A stretch of DNA of 64,000 nt from Fomitopsis serialis. Lineage: Eukaryota > Basidiomycota > Agaricomycetes > Polyporales > Fomitopsidaceae. The position numbers were made by a program, and so were the translations under genes. Within the stretch, counting starts at the first letter, position 1. Each line of letters starts with the position of its first letter. The stretch spans positions 468,865 to 532,864 of the forward strand of contig NW_025954976.1 in assembly GCF_022376445.1 (NCBI RefSeq), written 5' to 3'. Shown here piece by piece: positions 24,008 through 34,075 of the stretch. The notes under the pieces are model-generated. The model was given only the letters and a program-made list of their open reading frames with translations, made no database searches and had not been told where the DNA came from.

Positions 24008-26242
24008 ATGTCCCTCGACCAGCAGGTCGCCCTTGCTCGCCCAGATCCCATCCGAAGCGAGTCGTCCCATCTTAGCAGGGCCGCGCGGCAGGTTGTACCG
24101 CCGTTCCTTCAGAAACTTTACGAGTGCGTATATCCTATGTGTTCCCCAACCTTTGCTCAGCTGTATGCCTCTGTATTTCAGGATAGTTAATGATCCTCGC
24201 AATGACGAGTTGATTCGGTGGTCGGAGAATGGCGACTCTTTCTACGGTACGTCCGCTCAGACTGATGTCACCTATGGATGCCGTAATACGCGCACTAGTT
24301 CTCAACCACGAGCGCTTTGCCCGCGAGGTGCTCGGTCGCTGGTTTAAGCACCAGAAGTTCACCTCCTTTGTCCGGCAGCTCAATATGTACGGCTTCCACA
24401 AAATCCCACACCTCCAGCAGGGAGTCCTTAAGAGTGACACTGACACCGAGCCTTGGAACTTCGAGCACCCACATTTCCATCGCGGACAGCCCGACCTGCT
24501 CTGCCTCATACAGCGCAAGAAGCAGCCGGCCAATAGTAACGCCGAGGACGGCGATGTCCCAGACACCACCAATACATCTACGTCTCATGTCCCGCCGTCT
24601 GGGCAAGTATTGGATATAACTCCGTAGTCAACGGGATCGCGGCTATCAAGCGTCACCAGCAAGCCATTTCAGCGGATCTGAATGCGTTGAAGAAGTCGAA
24701 CGAGATGCTGTGGGAGGAGGCGACGCTTGCGCGGCAGAGGCACGACAAACACCAGGACACGATCAACCGTATTCTGAAGTTTTTGGCCGGAGTGTTCGGC
24801 CACTCGACGGATACACTGAACACCAAGAACGACACCGGTCGTTCCCCCAGCGTTGCTCCCCGTGCACGACAGAGACTCATGATTGGTGACGGGAGGGCTG
24901 CTAAGGGGGCAAAGGCTGTTGAAATCGCCGACGTCGCTGACGACGACGATGTCGATTTGCTTCACTCGGCGCATCCGCAGGAGGGTGCAACTACGCCACT
25001 TGCTGGTAAGTTCCCATACGACATCTTGCAACAACTCGTGTACGAAATACAACGCCACGCAGGCCAGCTGTCTTCTATCGAGTCTCCGTTGATGTCTCCG
25101 ACGCCTTCCACCGCCCCTTCGGAAACATTCTCCCCTAGCATCATCGAAACGACATCGCCAGGATTCGCTGGCCGACCGACGCGGCCTACAGAGGTACTGT
25201 CGAGGACAAACACCAGCAACACCTCTAACCACGGTTCCGCGACAGACGTCCCCTCACGAACTACTCCTCCGCCTCTCGGCACCGCGTCTGAACCCACTGT
25301 ATCACCCTCAACATTAGCTGCTCTCACAGCGAATACAGCAGGCTCTTACCTCCCGGACACCGCGTGGCAGACGGCGATTCAGCAGGTTCTCAACAATCCC
25401 CAGCAGATGCAGCGCTTGATGCAGGCTCTTGCTACGCAGCAGGGCTATTCTATGGCTCCCCCTCCCGACTCTACCTTCATACCTCAGCAGCCTCCCTCCG
25501 CCCAGCTGGCACCATATACTCCCGCTCCCTTTGATTACAGCCGCTATCGAACGGAGCTACCCGTACAGGTCCCTCCTTCGACATTACCATTGCTCAGTCA
25601 ATCCATCCCAGCTCACGACGAAGCGCCATCACTGGAGCCGTTGCTAGACAACGCTTCACGTCTGCAGAAGTCGTATAGGGATGCCGTGGAGATCGAGGCC
25701 GATATGGACCAGCTGCAGTCGAGCCTGCACTCGCTGATTCACGACCTAGGCATGGACCCGCAAGCTCTTCTCGCCCAGAACCAGGAGCAGGCTCGCCAGT
25801 GCAGTGGTTCGTACACGAATGGTGCAGGCTCTATCCAGTCGGCTGGGAACGGGATGCAGCAGAACGGTATCGGAATGTCGAACGAACCCCTTTGCTTAAC
25901 GGCTACGACAGTCATCCCGGAGACCCGTCGTCGGACCTCTTCCTGGAGTCGCTGCTGAACGGGATGGGGTCGACAAGTGATTCAAACCTTGACTATTCGG
26001 ATGTCACGGACCGCTTCGATCCCGCGACCCAAATCGACGGCACCACCGTCGGTGACGCATCTACGGAACAACTCGCGGCGTTTCTGGACGACGTCTCGGA
26101 CACGGCCTCTCCCATGTCCAATCCTACTGACGTCGCGCCCGTGCCGCAGAAGCGCAAGTCGGATGCGGCGGGCTTGTCATTACCTTCCTTCAATACGGTT
26201 GATCATGTACTAGCGGGCCCAAAGACGAAGCGGAAGAGATAA
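24008..26242 (+). CDS. HSF1: Heat-shock transcription factor HSF1
   Basis: The trimeric heat-shock transcription factor. The start MSLDQQVALARPDPI is the first in-frame ATG. The winged-helix DNA-binding domain is split by two introns: VVPPFLQKLYE, IVNDPRNDELIRWSENGDSF, VLNHERFAREVLGRWFKHQK, FTSFVRQLNMYGFHKIPHLQ and WNFEHPHFHRGQPDLLCLI. A coiled-coil trimerisation region (KRHQQAISADLNALKKSNEM through DTINRILKFLAGVFG) follows, then a long Pro/Ser/Gln-rich region and an acidic C-terminal activation-like region (SSDLFLESLLNGMG, QLAAFLDDVSD) ending in PKTKRKR, a likely nuclear signal. The frame changes at a run of four C (25887-25890). One added base gives EPPLLNGYDSHPGDPSSDLF; the alternative is a 56-nt intron with a poor GAG acceptor. 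Confidence 0.92.
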
Positions 26243-26375
26243 ATATCTGTATTACCGTTCCGTATTAGAATGTACTTGTATCAGTACTGGCATAGTGTAT
26301 CCTATAACCGCGAGAGGAAAGGAGAGTGCGTAGCTAGCGAAATCCAAGCGCAGTACGTTACTATGTATAATCCCA

Positions 26376-29300
26376 TTACTCGATTGTGACAGGCGAGTTT
26401 GTGGGCTGAGCCAGCGGTGGGGGCGGACCGGGGGATGGTATCGGGTTGCCATTAGCGTCGACCAGGTCAGCGCTGAAGGAAGACAGAATGACTTCCGCTT
26501 TCAGAGGTGCGCCCCCGGAGATCTCTTTGTCGATAGCTTGCAACCGAGCATGCGTGCGCATATCTTCCTCTTGGGTTTCCTGTATGTATTCCTTGGGTGG
26601 CTTCGGGGCCAGAGGCGGCGGCGGCGGCGGAGTGACTGGTGCTGCATACCGTCCCGCGCCGTTGACCAGAGGAGGGGTCGCAGAGGGAACAGGAGGTAAG
26701 GCCACGCCATTCGGCGGCTTCGTCACAGGGTCCTCGACTTCGTACATCGCCTTCAATCGGGCCTTCTCCTCGGCCGCGGTCAGCGGACGAGAGCCCGAAC
26801 CACTAACAGGCGGTACTGCATGAGGCCGGGGTGGTGTGGGCATAGCCCGTGAACCAGCACCGGCACTGAATGAACCAGAACGTGGTGGTGGTGTGGGTGC
26901 GCCGTTAGACGCGAGCGCCGCATCCTGAGCCTCAAACCTACGCCGCAGCATTTCCTTCTCAGCAGCAGCACTCGACATCGCTGAGGAGGCTGCTGGAATC
27001 GACAGGGGCGTGGCTGTCACGGGTGCTACGGGCTGGTAGGCTGGTGACCCTACGGCGCTCATGGGAGGCAGAGCATGCGGTGGGGGTGCAGGCGGCGAAG
27101 CCATCGCCGCCGCGTCTCGAGCTTCGTAGTCGCGTCGCAGTCGCTCTTTCTCGGATAAATAGGCAGGCTGTGAAGAAGATGGAGCAGAAGGAGGGGATGA
27201 ATCACCGACTGTCGGCGGGGATGTTGGTTGGGAAGGGTAAAGAGCGTCATAGGGCAACGGTGCAGCAGGCGTTGAGGGTGATACACCGAATGCGGTTTCC
27301 TGCGTGCGATCAACGGCTGCTTTGGCTTCGTAGAACCGACGCATGGCAATTTTTTCCTCTTCCGCAGACATATACGTAGGCATGCGGCCGCGGACGGAGG
27401 AGGGCGGGGAGGCATGATAACCTCCCGAACTGCCTTGAGCAGGCGGCGGAGTGTGAGGCGCGGGGCCGGCTGTGGGTTCGATTTGGGCTCTCATTGACGG
27501 CGATGACATTGGTGAGTTTGAGGCGACCGACTCGCTCCTGTTGTGAATAGATGCTGGCGGGGAGCTCGTGACAGAGCCGTCAAGACCCTGAGCACGAGCC
27601 ACAGCTGCCTGTGCGTTCTCGAAAAGCCTGGCCTTCTCTTCTTCAGCTGTCAGCCATCGTTTGGCCTTGGGCTTGGGCGCAGGGGTCTGCGTTGCAGGAT
27701 TGGGGACTGGCAAGCTCACCGTGTCGGGTGCGGGCGTCGAGGGAGCAACAGAATCTTGCACAGACTAGAACGCCTTCATCAGAACAGTATTCCGTAAGTG
27801 CTGAAGCGTAACTCACCCCGACGGGACTGAGAGGCCGAGGCACGGGCACGCCCTGCACTCTCTCGACATTCGCAACAGCCCTCTCGTACAGCCGTCGTTT
27901 CTCCTCCTCGGCGGTCAGCCAGCGCGAACGTGTGGTATTCTGGCTTGATGCAGTCGAAGGGCGCTCAGCGGCGGCGGTGCTGCCCTGCGCGCGACTAGCG
28001 CTGGCCCTCTCCGCCGCCCTATGCTCCGCGAGCTCAGCCTCGTTCAAGTTCGTCACAGTAAACCGCTGACTACCCGCCTTCGCACTTCCTGCTCGCGGAC
28101 GCGCAAAGGCAGTGGTCTCGCTCGCGTAAGGCGCGATACGGCCAAGTCCTGAACCTGAGCCCGAACCGCCCAGGCCCGGTGTGCCGCCTATTGTCTGTGC
28201 ACCATAGCTTTGGGAGCGCTCCGGTGAGTTGACATTCGACTCCTGGTCTTTAGCCACAGCCTTGGCGGTGACACCGAACTCGTCGGGCTTGCCTGCCACT
28301 GCGTTGCCGTTGGACCGCTCCGCCGGCGCCGTGTTATACTGCCCAACGGACGGACGACTGATCACGACGTCCACTTGAGAGTCTGTGCTCTGGGCAGTGG
28401 ACGGCCGCGCCTGGTTCTTTATGATCGGCTGGCCGATGAGAGGCACAGAGGACGCGGATGACGACGTGACTGCACTAGCCGCGGGAGCGGGGCGGCCGGG
28501 CGTGGAAACATTGGGCGCCAGGCCGATGCGCCTGGACGAAATAGTCAGTCTCATGCCCCAATCATGTCAGGGCCAAACCCACCTCATTGCCTCAATCGAT
28601 ACAGCCCTGTAAGTCAACGCGACGTCAGATATGTTTGGTGGGATAGACGGGACGCGTCCAAGACGAACCTTGGCCAATTCGATACGAGTACCGGAAGGTC
28701 AAAGGAGACGTGCTGGGTGGTAGCCATAAGAGCCTTCACGACAAGGTGGTAGGTGATATCGATATGTCTAGCAGTATTGAGTGTCGTGGAAGTGTGCTGA
28801 GCCGGGACTGTGACGAAGAGGTCTGCTTTGTGCTGCATCCCGCCGAAGAGCGCGGCGTTCAGCGGCACCCTCTGCTCGGCGATGTGCACCACCTTGATCA
28901 CTGGTGCTCCCTTCTTCCCGGTGGTATGTGGGCCTCCGCGGTAGACAGTCGTCTCGCGGAGGGTGAGTTCGAAGCCCCGGAGGGTATCCTTGTGCATGTT
29001 GTCCGCTTTCACGGTCGCACTGACCGCGATGCGGTCGCCGGGCCCGAAACACGTACGACCGCGCTCCACAATGAGGGTCACGTCGCCTTGTACGTGGCTA
29101 CGCGTCTCTGGCTGCTGGTAGATAGGCCAAGTCGAGTGCAGTTCATGCTTGTCGATAATGATCGTCGACGAAGCTGTGGTGATCGTCGGCTTGTCGCGTC
29201 GTAGCAGGCCTCTGCGCCCACCAGTAAGGCATGATTCGCAATAGTTAGCGGACCACGTACCTCTTGCCCTTCAAACAGACTGCTGCAATGAGTTCGTACC

Positions 29301-29866
29301 TGATGCCGGCTGACGTTGACGTGTTTAGGATTGGTTTGACGCGCGACGTATCAAGTGAGGACAACTCACCGCCTTTTTCAAGCGCAATGCTGGGGGGTAT
29401 CGATTCAGGTATCCGGATGTAGAAAGGAAAGTCTTGCTGCAGGGTTGGTCAATCGACCGTGTCGCCCTCATAACTCGTGAAGAGCGCACCGTATGCAACA
29501 TGCCATACTCCTCGCTGGCTTGCCATACGTTGATAGGGCTCTGGCCGACATAGTCATAGAATGTGCCCCCGCCGGGCAGTACCTCAACTTTCTTGAGCTC
29601 GATGCGAACCCACTTGGCCTTGACTCCCTGGCCACCACGCGCACCTCGATTGCCTGGCCAAGGGAGGCGTTAGCCCGTGCTGTGCTCTAGCCGGGAAAGT
29701 ATGCGTACGCCTTTTACTGCAGCTTGCGGACGGTCAGCGCCGCCAGGTGGGATGCCGGGGTAGCCTAGGCTGGCGGTGAGGGGCGCGCGTCAGAAGTCTG
29801 GACAATCAGACGCACCTTGGACGAAGTCGATATTCGGAGGCGGCCGTAGTGTTCTAGAGACGCCAT
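26376..29866 (-). CDS. Arrestin-like protein with a long repeat-bearing tail
   Basis: The N-terminal half is an arrestin fold: LGYPGIPPGGADRPQAAVKG, VKAKWVRIELKK, DFPFYIRIPESIPPSIALEK, a DKHELHSTWPIYQQPE strand and the C-domain TLIVERGRTCFGPGDRIAVS, FELTLRETTVYRGG, VPLNAALFGGMQHKADLFVT and ITYHLVVKALMATT. Fungal arrestin-like proteins are often adaptors that bring ubiquitin ligases to membrane cargo, but I see no PPxY motif. The C-terminal half (about 28540-26376) is Pro/Ser-rich and carries six spaced copies of a charged helical motif related to LTAEEEKxRL(Y/F)ExAxAAVxRxQ. Two -1 breaks occur in the arrestin part, near 29780-29783 (run of four G) and near 29634. Divergent from the SCD6 gene. 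Confidence 0.75.
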
Positions 29867-30229
29867 GGTGAGTACTTGGGTCGTGCGAACGGGGAGAGCG
29901 ACGAGCTCACAGCTTTGCGAGCGACATGGGAGCAGGTGGGTATAATATGGTACAGGAGCAAGGACCGTTGGCGCTGGTTGGGAACAGTCCGAAGATGACG
30001 GTCCTCGCTGTTTCACGCCAGGCCTGCAGCCACGCCGCTGCCCTCCCGCCGGCGCTCTCTCCCCTCATCATTCCCATCAATGCGCCGGCCTCCCGCGGAC
30101 CACACGTCCCCTTTCGGACGCCTGGAGACCACCCCGGCAGACGCCGTCCCCGTGTACACGACCGCATCAGGCTGCACGACGCGCGCAATTTTGAACTCTC
30201 TGTCCACCTCACTGCACTTCTGCTCTACC
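29867..30229. promoter_or_regulatory. Divergent promoter region, arrestin-like/SCD6
   Basis: About 360 bp between two start codons, so it must hold both promoters. A TATA-like GGTATAATATGG lies at about 29938. No other motif is convincing. Confidence 0.4.
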
Positions 30230-31752
30230 ATGGCATCCAGCTTCATCGGGTTCGCTCACTCTCCCTAGCCCTGCTGCATAGCAACTGATGCCACTCGGCA
30301 CAGAAAGCCTATTTCTCTTATTTCTCATTCAGATGTACGATACCGGGGTATCCTAGCGGGCATCGACCCAGCCGCGTCGACCATCCAGCTCTCCAACGGT
30401 GCGTGATACTCTGCACGACGCGTTGCCAGCTCTGATGATGTTACGCCAGTGTACTCGATGGGGACAGAGTCGCGGCGGTAAGTGTCTTTACCCGGTTACC
30501 ATAGCTCTTCGTGATGAAGTATTGCGGATGTCAACGAGTATAGCTCGACTGTCCGAGAGCGCATAACAACCGTGTGGATGTTTCCGCTGCCTTCCTTCTG
30601 ATTCGTGATTTCGATGTGCCTTCTGCATCGCGGGCGCTGACGTGTCTTGTCTCTAGCCCGCCAGAACAGTTCATTCCGCCTGTGCAAGAGCCCTACCATA
30701 CATCATCTTTCGCGCTTCAGAAGTGAAGGATCTCGCAGTCGATGAACCAGGACCAAGGCGAAACGTTCACGATGACCCGGCTGTCCTGGGGTAAGTCTTC
30801 GCCTTCTGTTGCAGGGCATTTATGCAGTGATGAAACCATTCACGGATGTAAACGAGCTTCGTGCTCACATAACCGAGAGCGCATTTCTGTGTGGATAACC
30901 CGTTGCCTTCCTTCTGACGCGCCATTGCCTTGTACAACGAACATGATGCTCACGACGACTTAGGCCTCGGCACCGATGCTGAACAATGGATTCTCCACTC
31001 CTTACCAGCAAACTTTCCCTCCCCAATCCGCGGCTTCCCAACAATCTCAACCCTCGCAGTCTGCAAGGCAACCACCATATCCTGTCCGGCAGCCATCGGC
31101 GCAACCCTCTGCTCCACAGGCAAACGGTTCGTCACCTGGAGGGTCGTCTCCGCAGAGCGCGCAAGCGGCGGGCAGCCGTCCCACGCGGAACAATTCGGTC
31201 CATACTGCCACAGCATCCCTGGAGACGGTCGAGCGTGCCCTCGGTGACCTACGCGTCTCTCAGGCTACCGCGAACGGCGCACCTGTACCGCGTTCCGGCG
31301 GCCGACGCGGTGGACGGGGACAGGGGGGCGACCTCCGCGTTCCCGCGACGGACTTTGACTTCCAGAGCTCGAATGCGCGGTTCGACAAGTCCGCCATCTC
31401 GCCGCGGGGGACACCGAAAACTGACGGGGGAGCTGATGGGGAGAAGGACGAGAAGGAGAAGGCCGCTGAGGAGGAGGCCGCGTATAACCCAAAGAGGTCG
31501 TTCTTCGACTCGTTATCCTCGGGGAGCAACGGTCCTTCGGCGGATGCAAGGGGCGGTGGACGTGGGGGCCGTAGGGGAGGCGGGAGGAATAGGAGAGAGG
31601 AGGAGAGGGAAAGGAACGTTGCGACGTTTGGTGAGCCTGGTGGTGTGGGTCTTATGGGCCCTGGGCAGTACGTTGGCGGCTGGGGAGGGTACGGCAGGCG
31701 AGGCGGAGGTAGGGGAAGGCGAGGCGCGGCTGCTACCGCTGTAGCGCGTTAG
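30230..31752 (+). CDS. SCD6: SCD6/LSM14 family mRNP (P-body) protein; snoRNA host gene
   Basis: A P-body protein that binds eIF4G/Dhh1-type partners and represses translation. The LSm domain is MASSFIG, then KPISLISHSDVRYRGILAGI, DPAASTIQLSNVYSMGTESR, RPPEQFIPPVQEPYH and IIFRASEVKDLAVDEP. Downstream are a Gln/Ser/Pro linker, the DFDF box (DFDFQSSNARFDK), an FFD box (KRSFFDSLSS), a TFG box (RNVATFGEPGGVG) and RGG-rich tails. Frame analysis shows one missing base near 30697-30700 (EPYH to YIIFRAS). Introns 3 (30478-30656) and 4 (30791-30963) are about 175 nt, three times the local norm, and each carries a box C/D snoRNA. Confidence 0.87.
30511..30601 (+). ncRNA. Box C/D snoRNA in SCD6 intron 3, predicted snR52/SNORD83-type guide
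   Basis: Box C GTGATGA is at 30511-30517 and box D CTGA at 30598-30601, 90 nt from TGATGA to CTGA. The sequence just before box D, GCTGCCTTCCTT, is complementary over 12 nt to the conserved small-subunit rRNA segment AAGGAAGGCAGC. The box D+5 rule points to the fifth base, an A. I believe this corresponds to the site known as A420 in yeast 18S rRNA (snR52 target; SNORD83 in human); that numbering is from memory. A near copy lies in the next intron. No clear terminal stem is seen. Confidence 0.75.
30827..30917 (+). ncRNA. Second box C/D snoRNA in SCD6 intron 4, paralogue of the first
   Basis: Box C GTGATGA is at 30827-30833 and box D CTGA at 30914-30917, again exactly 90 nt from TGATGA to CTGA. 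The pre-D guide GTTGCCTTCCTT pairs with the same rRNA segment (10 Watson-Crick pairs, then G-U and G-C). It shares CGGATGT, AACGAG, CCGAGAGCGCAT, GTGTGGAT and TTGCCTTCCTTCTGA-like blocks with the intron 3 copy, while the sequence between is diverged. This indicates duplication of an intron-encoded snoRNA within one host gene. Confidence 0.75.
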
Positions 31753-32369
31753 CTGTGCATGGCCTTCACATGGACTCGTAGTGTGATTGTTTGGTGTGGT
31801 GTTCGACAGTAGGTTGAACGAGGTATCGCTTGTGGTCTGCTTTGCCTGTTGGTCTTTCATCCTGTTTGTTGTTCCTGACTGCTCGGCTGAGCCGTTTTCC
31901 TGAGACACAAACTTCTTGTATCCACTTGAGTAGGATGAGCACAGAGAATACCCGCGTACTGCGAATGAACACGGTAGCTGGTCGAGGTATGTCGACGATT
32001 ACTGAGTATGTACTGAGTAGATGGCATCATGCATAGCGAGGATGTCTCAGACTGCCAAGTATTGCGGGACTCATCGAGCTTATCGACGAATCATTCTACA
32101 TATTCTTGACATTAATCACGACTGTCAATGTCGCGTGAAAGTCACAATGTAGGTGTGCGAGGTGTGCGCCTGTGCGCGATGTGTCTAACAACGACACCTT
32201 CCATCTTGGGATGCGCCCAGCGTGGGAACATTGCAAACTTAGTGATCGGGACCGCGTACATGTAGCGTTCACTCCCACTTGCAACATGGCTCAGCACATT
32301 CCTCTCATCGCCACCCGGTTGCTCTCACTGCCCAGTCTGCTCACGCAGATATCCAGGAGCCTGATATAG
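31753..32369. other. Intergenic region SCD6/LCP5
   Basis: About 620 bp with only short random ORFs on both strands. I recognise no protein, RNA or repeat. It should contain the 3' end of SCD6 and the promoter of LCP5. Confidence 0.45.
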
Positions 32370-32395
32370 GTGAGTGGTGCTGCAGTACTTATACT

Positions 32396-32532
32396 TGTGT
32401 GATGAAACGCACTGGGCTCTGAGACATACTCCGAGATGTCACGCACTACGTCCTCACGAGGATGGCGGCCTAGAAAACCGTTAACTGACCTATTCTGTGA
32501 TCCATTGCATGTCCTCATCATGAACTGACACA
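32396..32532 (+). ncRNA. Candidate box C/D snoRNA in a 5'-UTR intron of LCP5
   Basis: An intron-like segment (GTGAGT at about 32370 to CCTCAG at about 32542) lies just before the LCP5 start codon. Inside it, TGATGA at 32400-32405 and CTGA at 32525-32528 are flanked by TGTG and CACA, which can form a 4-bp terminal stem. The spacing of 129 nt is long for a simple guide. I could not name an rRNA target, so this is a candidate only. Confidence 0.35.
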
Positions 32533-32569
32533 TCACCCTCAGGACAGGCGAACCTACGACATCGCCTCC

Positions 32570-33836
32570 ATGGCATCGACCGGCAACGAAAATGCCACCG
32601 TTCCCACTACAGCTGGGAGCAGCACGGACGCGCAGGTAGAAGACTTCGTCGATGTGGTGAATGACATGGCAAACGGATTAGCGTCCGTCAGAGAGACGAT
32701 AAAATCACTACAACAGCAGTGCGTACGCCGCGTCACGTTCTTACGCGTTAACTCATTTTCGCCTTGGCAATTTGTAGGCATGCAGCGGCTCAACTAGAGA
32801 CGAAAAATGGCATTTCGCTGCTATCCCTCAAGCACCACATGATGCTGTCATACATTCAATCGCTGGCACTGATCTCTTCTCGACGAGCCGCTGGAGACTC
32901 GTTGACTGACAAGACACCGCCTGCAATGCCGTTCGGTGCACCTGAGCGTACTGCGCGAGGATCGGGAGCGGGTGATCGTGTCGACTCAGTCATCGAGGCC
33001 CGTGTTGTTCTTGAGAAGATCAAGGTGCTTGAGGGGCGTATGAAGTACCAGATCGAGAAGCTGGTGCGCGTTGCGGAAGAAGCACCCTCTGCCTCAGTAA
33101 ACGGCGAGTGATCATCAGCTCTGTTTGCGAACAAATGGGCTTATCCGTGTCCATAGACCCTCTCGCGTTCCGACCCAACCCTCAAGCCCTCATGGATCAA
33201 GAATCCGACTCAGAAGGAGAGGACGAAGGGCGCGAGCAGACTCGTGAGCGCAACGGGATCTACCGTCCTCCCAAGCTCGCGCCCATGCCCTACACCGAGC
33301 CTCGTGCGGAGAAGGACAAATCCCGCCGCCTCCCCATCCCAAATGCTCTCTCCTCCCTCGCGCACCTTGATCCATCACAACCGTTCGTAGAGTCTAACTC
33401 TGGCCTTGGCGCGACCCCCGCGCTCATGTCCACCCGTGCACGCGAGCTGCAACGCATGACAGAGTTCGAGGAGGAGAACATGATGCGGTTAGTGATGAAG
33501 AAAAAGGACGCACGGAAGCGGAAGGTGGACGAGGCGGATATCGCGCTGGGTGGGACGGGCGCTGCGTCGAGCAGGCGCGGGCGTGGTGGCGGATTCAACG
33601 ACGAGTTCAGTGATATTCTCAAGTCTGTTGGGCGCAGCCGCAGGAGCGCCGTTGGCGACGGGTATGAGGAGTTGCGGGAGAGGGGCAAGAAGCAGAGCGC
33701 GCTTGTTCGCTCGAGAGCCCGGTCGGCGGACGTGGATGATGTGGGCGATGATGGGCCGAAGGCAAGGAAGAGGAGCCGGTTCGAGAAGGAGGTCAAGGCG
33801 TCAAAGAAGAGAAGTTCGGTGAAGCGCAAATCGTAG
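32570..33836 (+). CDS. LCP5: LCP5/neuroguidin, Sas10/Utp3/C1D family U3 snoRNP protein
   Basis: A nucleolar small-subunit processome factor needed for 18S rRNA processing. After MASTGNENATVP, a helical Sas10/C1D-type domain follows: EDFVDVVNDMANGLASVRET, TKNGISLLSLKHHMMLSYIQ, SLALISSRRA and IKVLEGRMKYQIEKLVR. The hallmark DPLAFRPNPQALMD, the YRPPKLAPMPY motif and the Lys/Arg-rich tail (KKDARKRKV..., final KRSSVKRKS) complete the family pattern. Two introns (about 32719-32778 and 33110-33157) restore a single frame with no indel. Confidence 0.9.
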
Positions 33837-34075
33837 TGTAGTGTCTGCAGGCAGTTGGCGGTCCATGGTGTTACGCTTCTCCCGTCAATACACATATAGC
33901 TCTGTCCAGGCTCGACCATCTAAACCTGAATGAATAAACCAACTAAGCTGCCGCAGCACATTGCGGACGTGGATCGTAAAGTAGCTTTAGATAAATCCAT
34001 GAGGTGCCTGTCCGTGTATGCAAGAGTATCGGTCCATGCAATGCCAGCCAACCCCAGTCCTCCCTCCAGCTCGAC

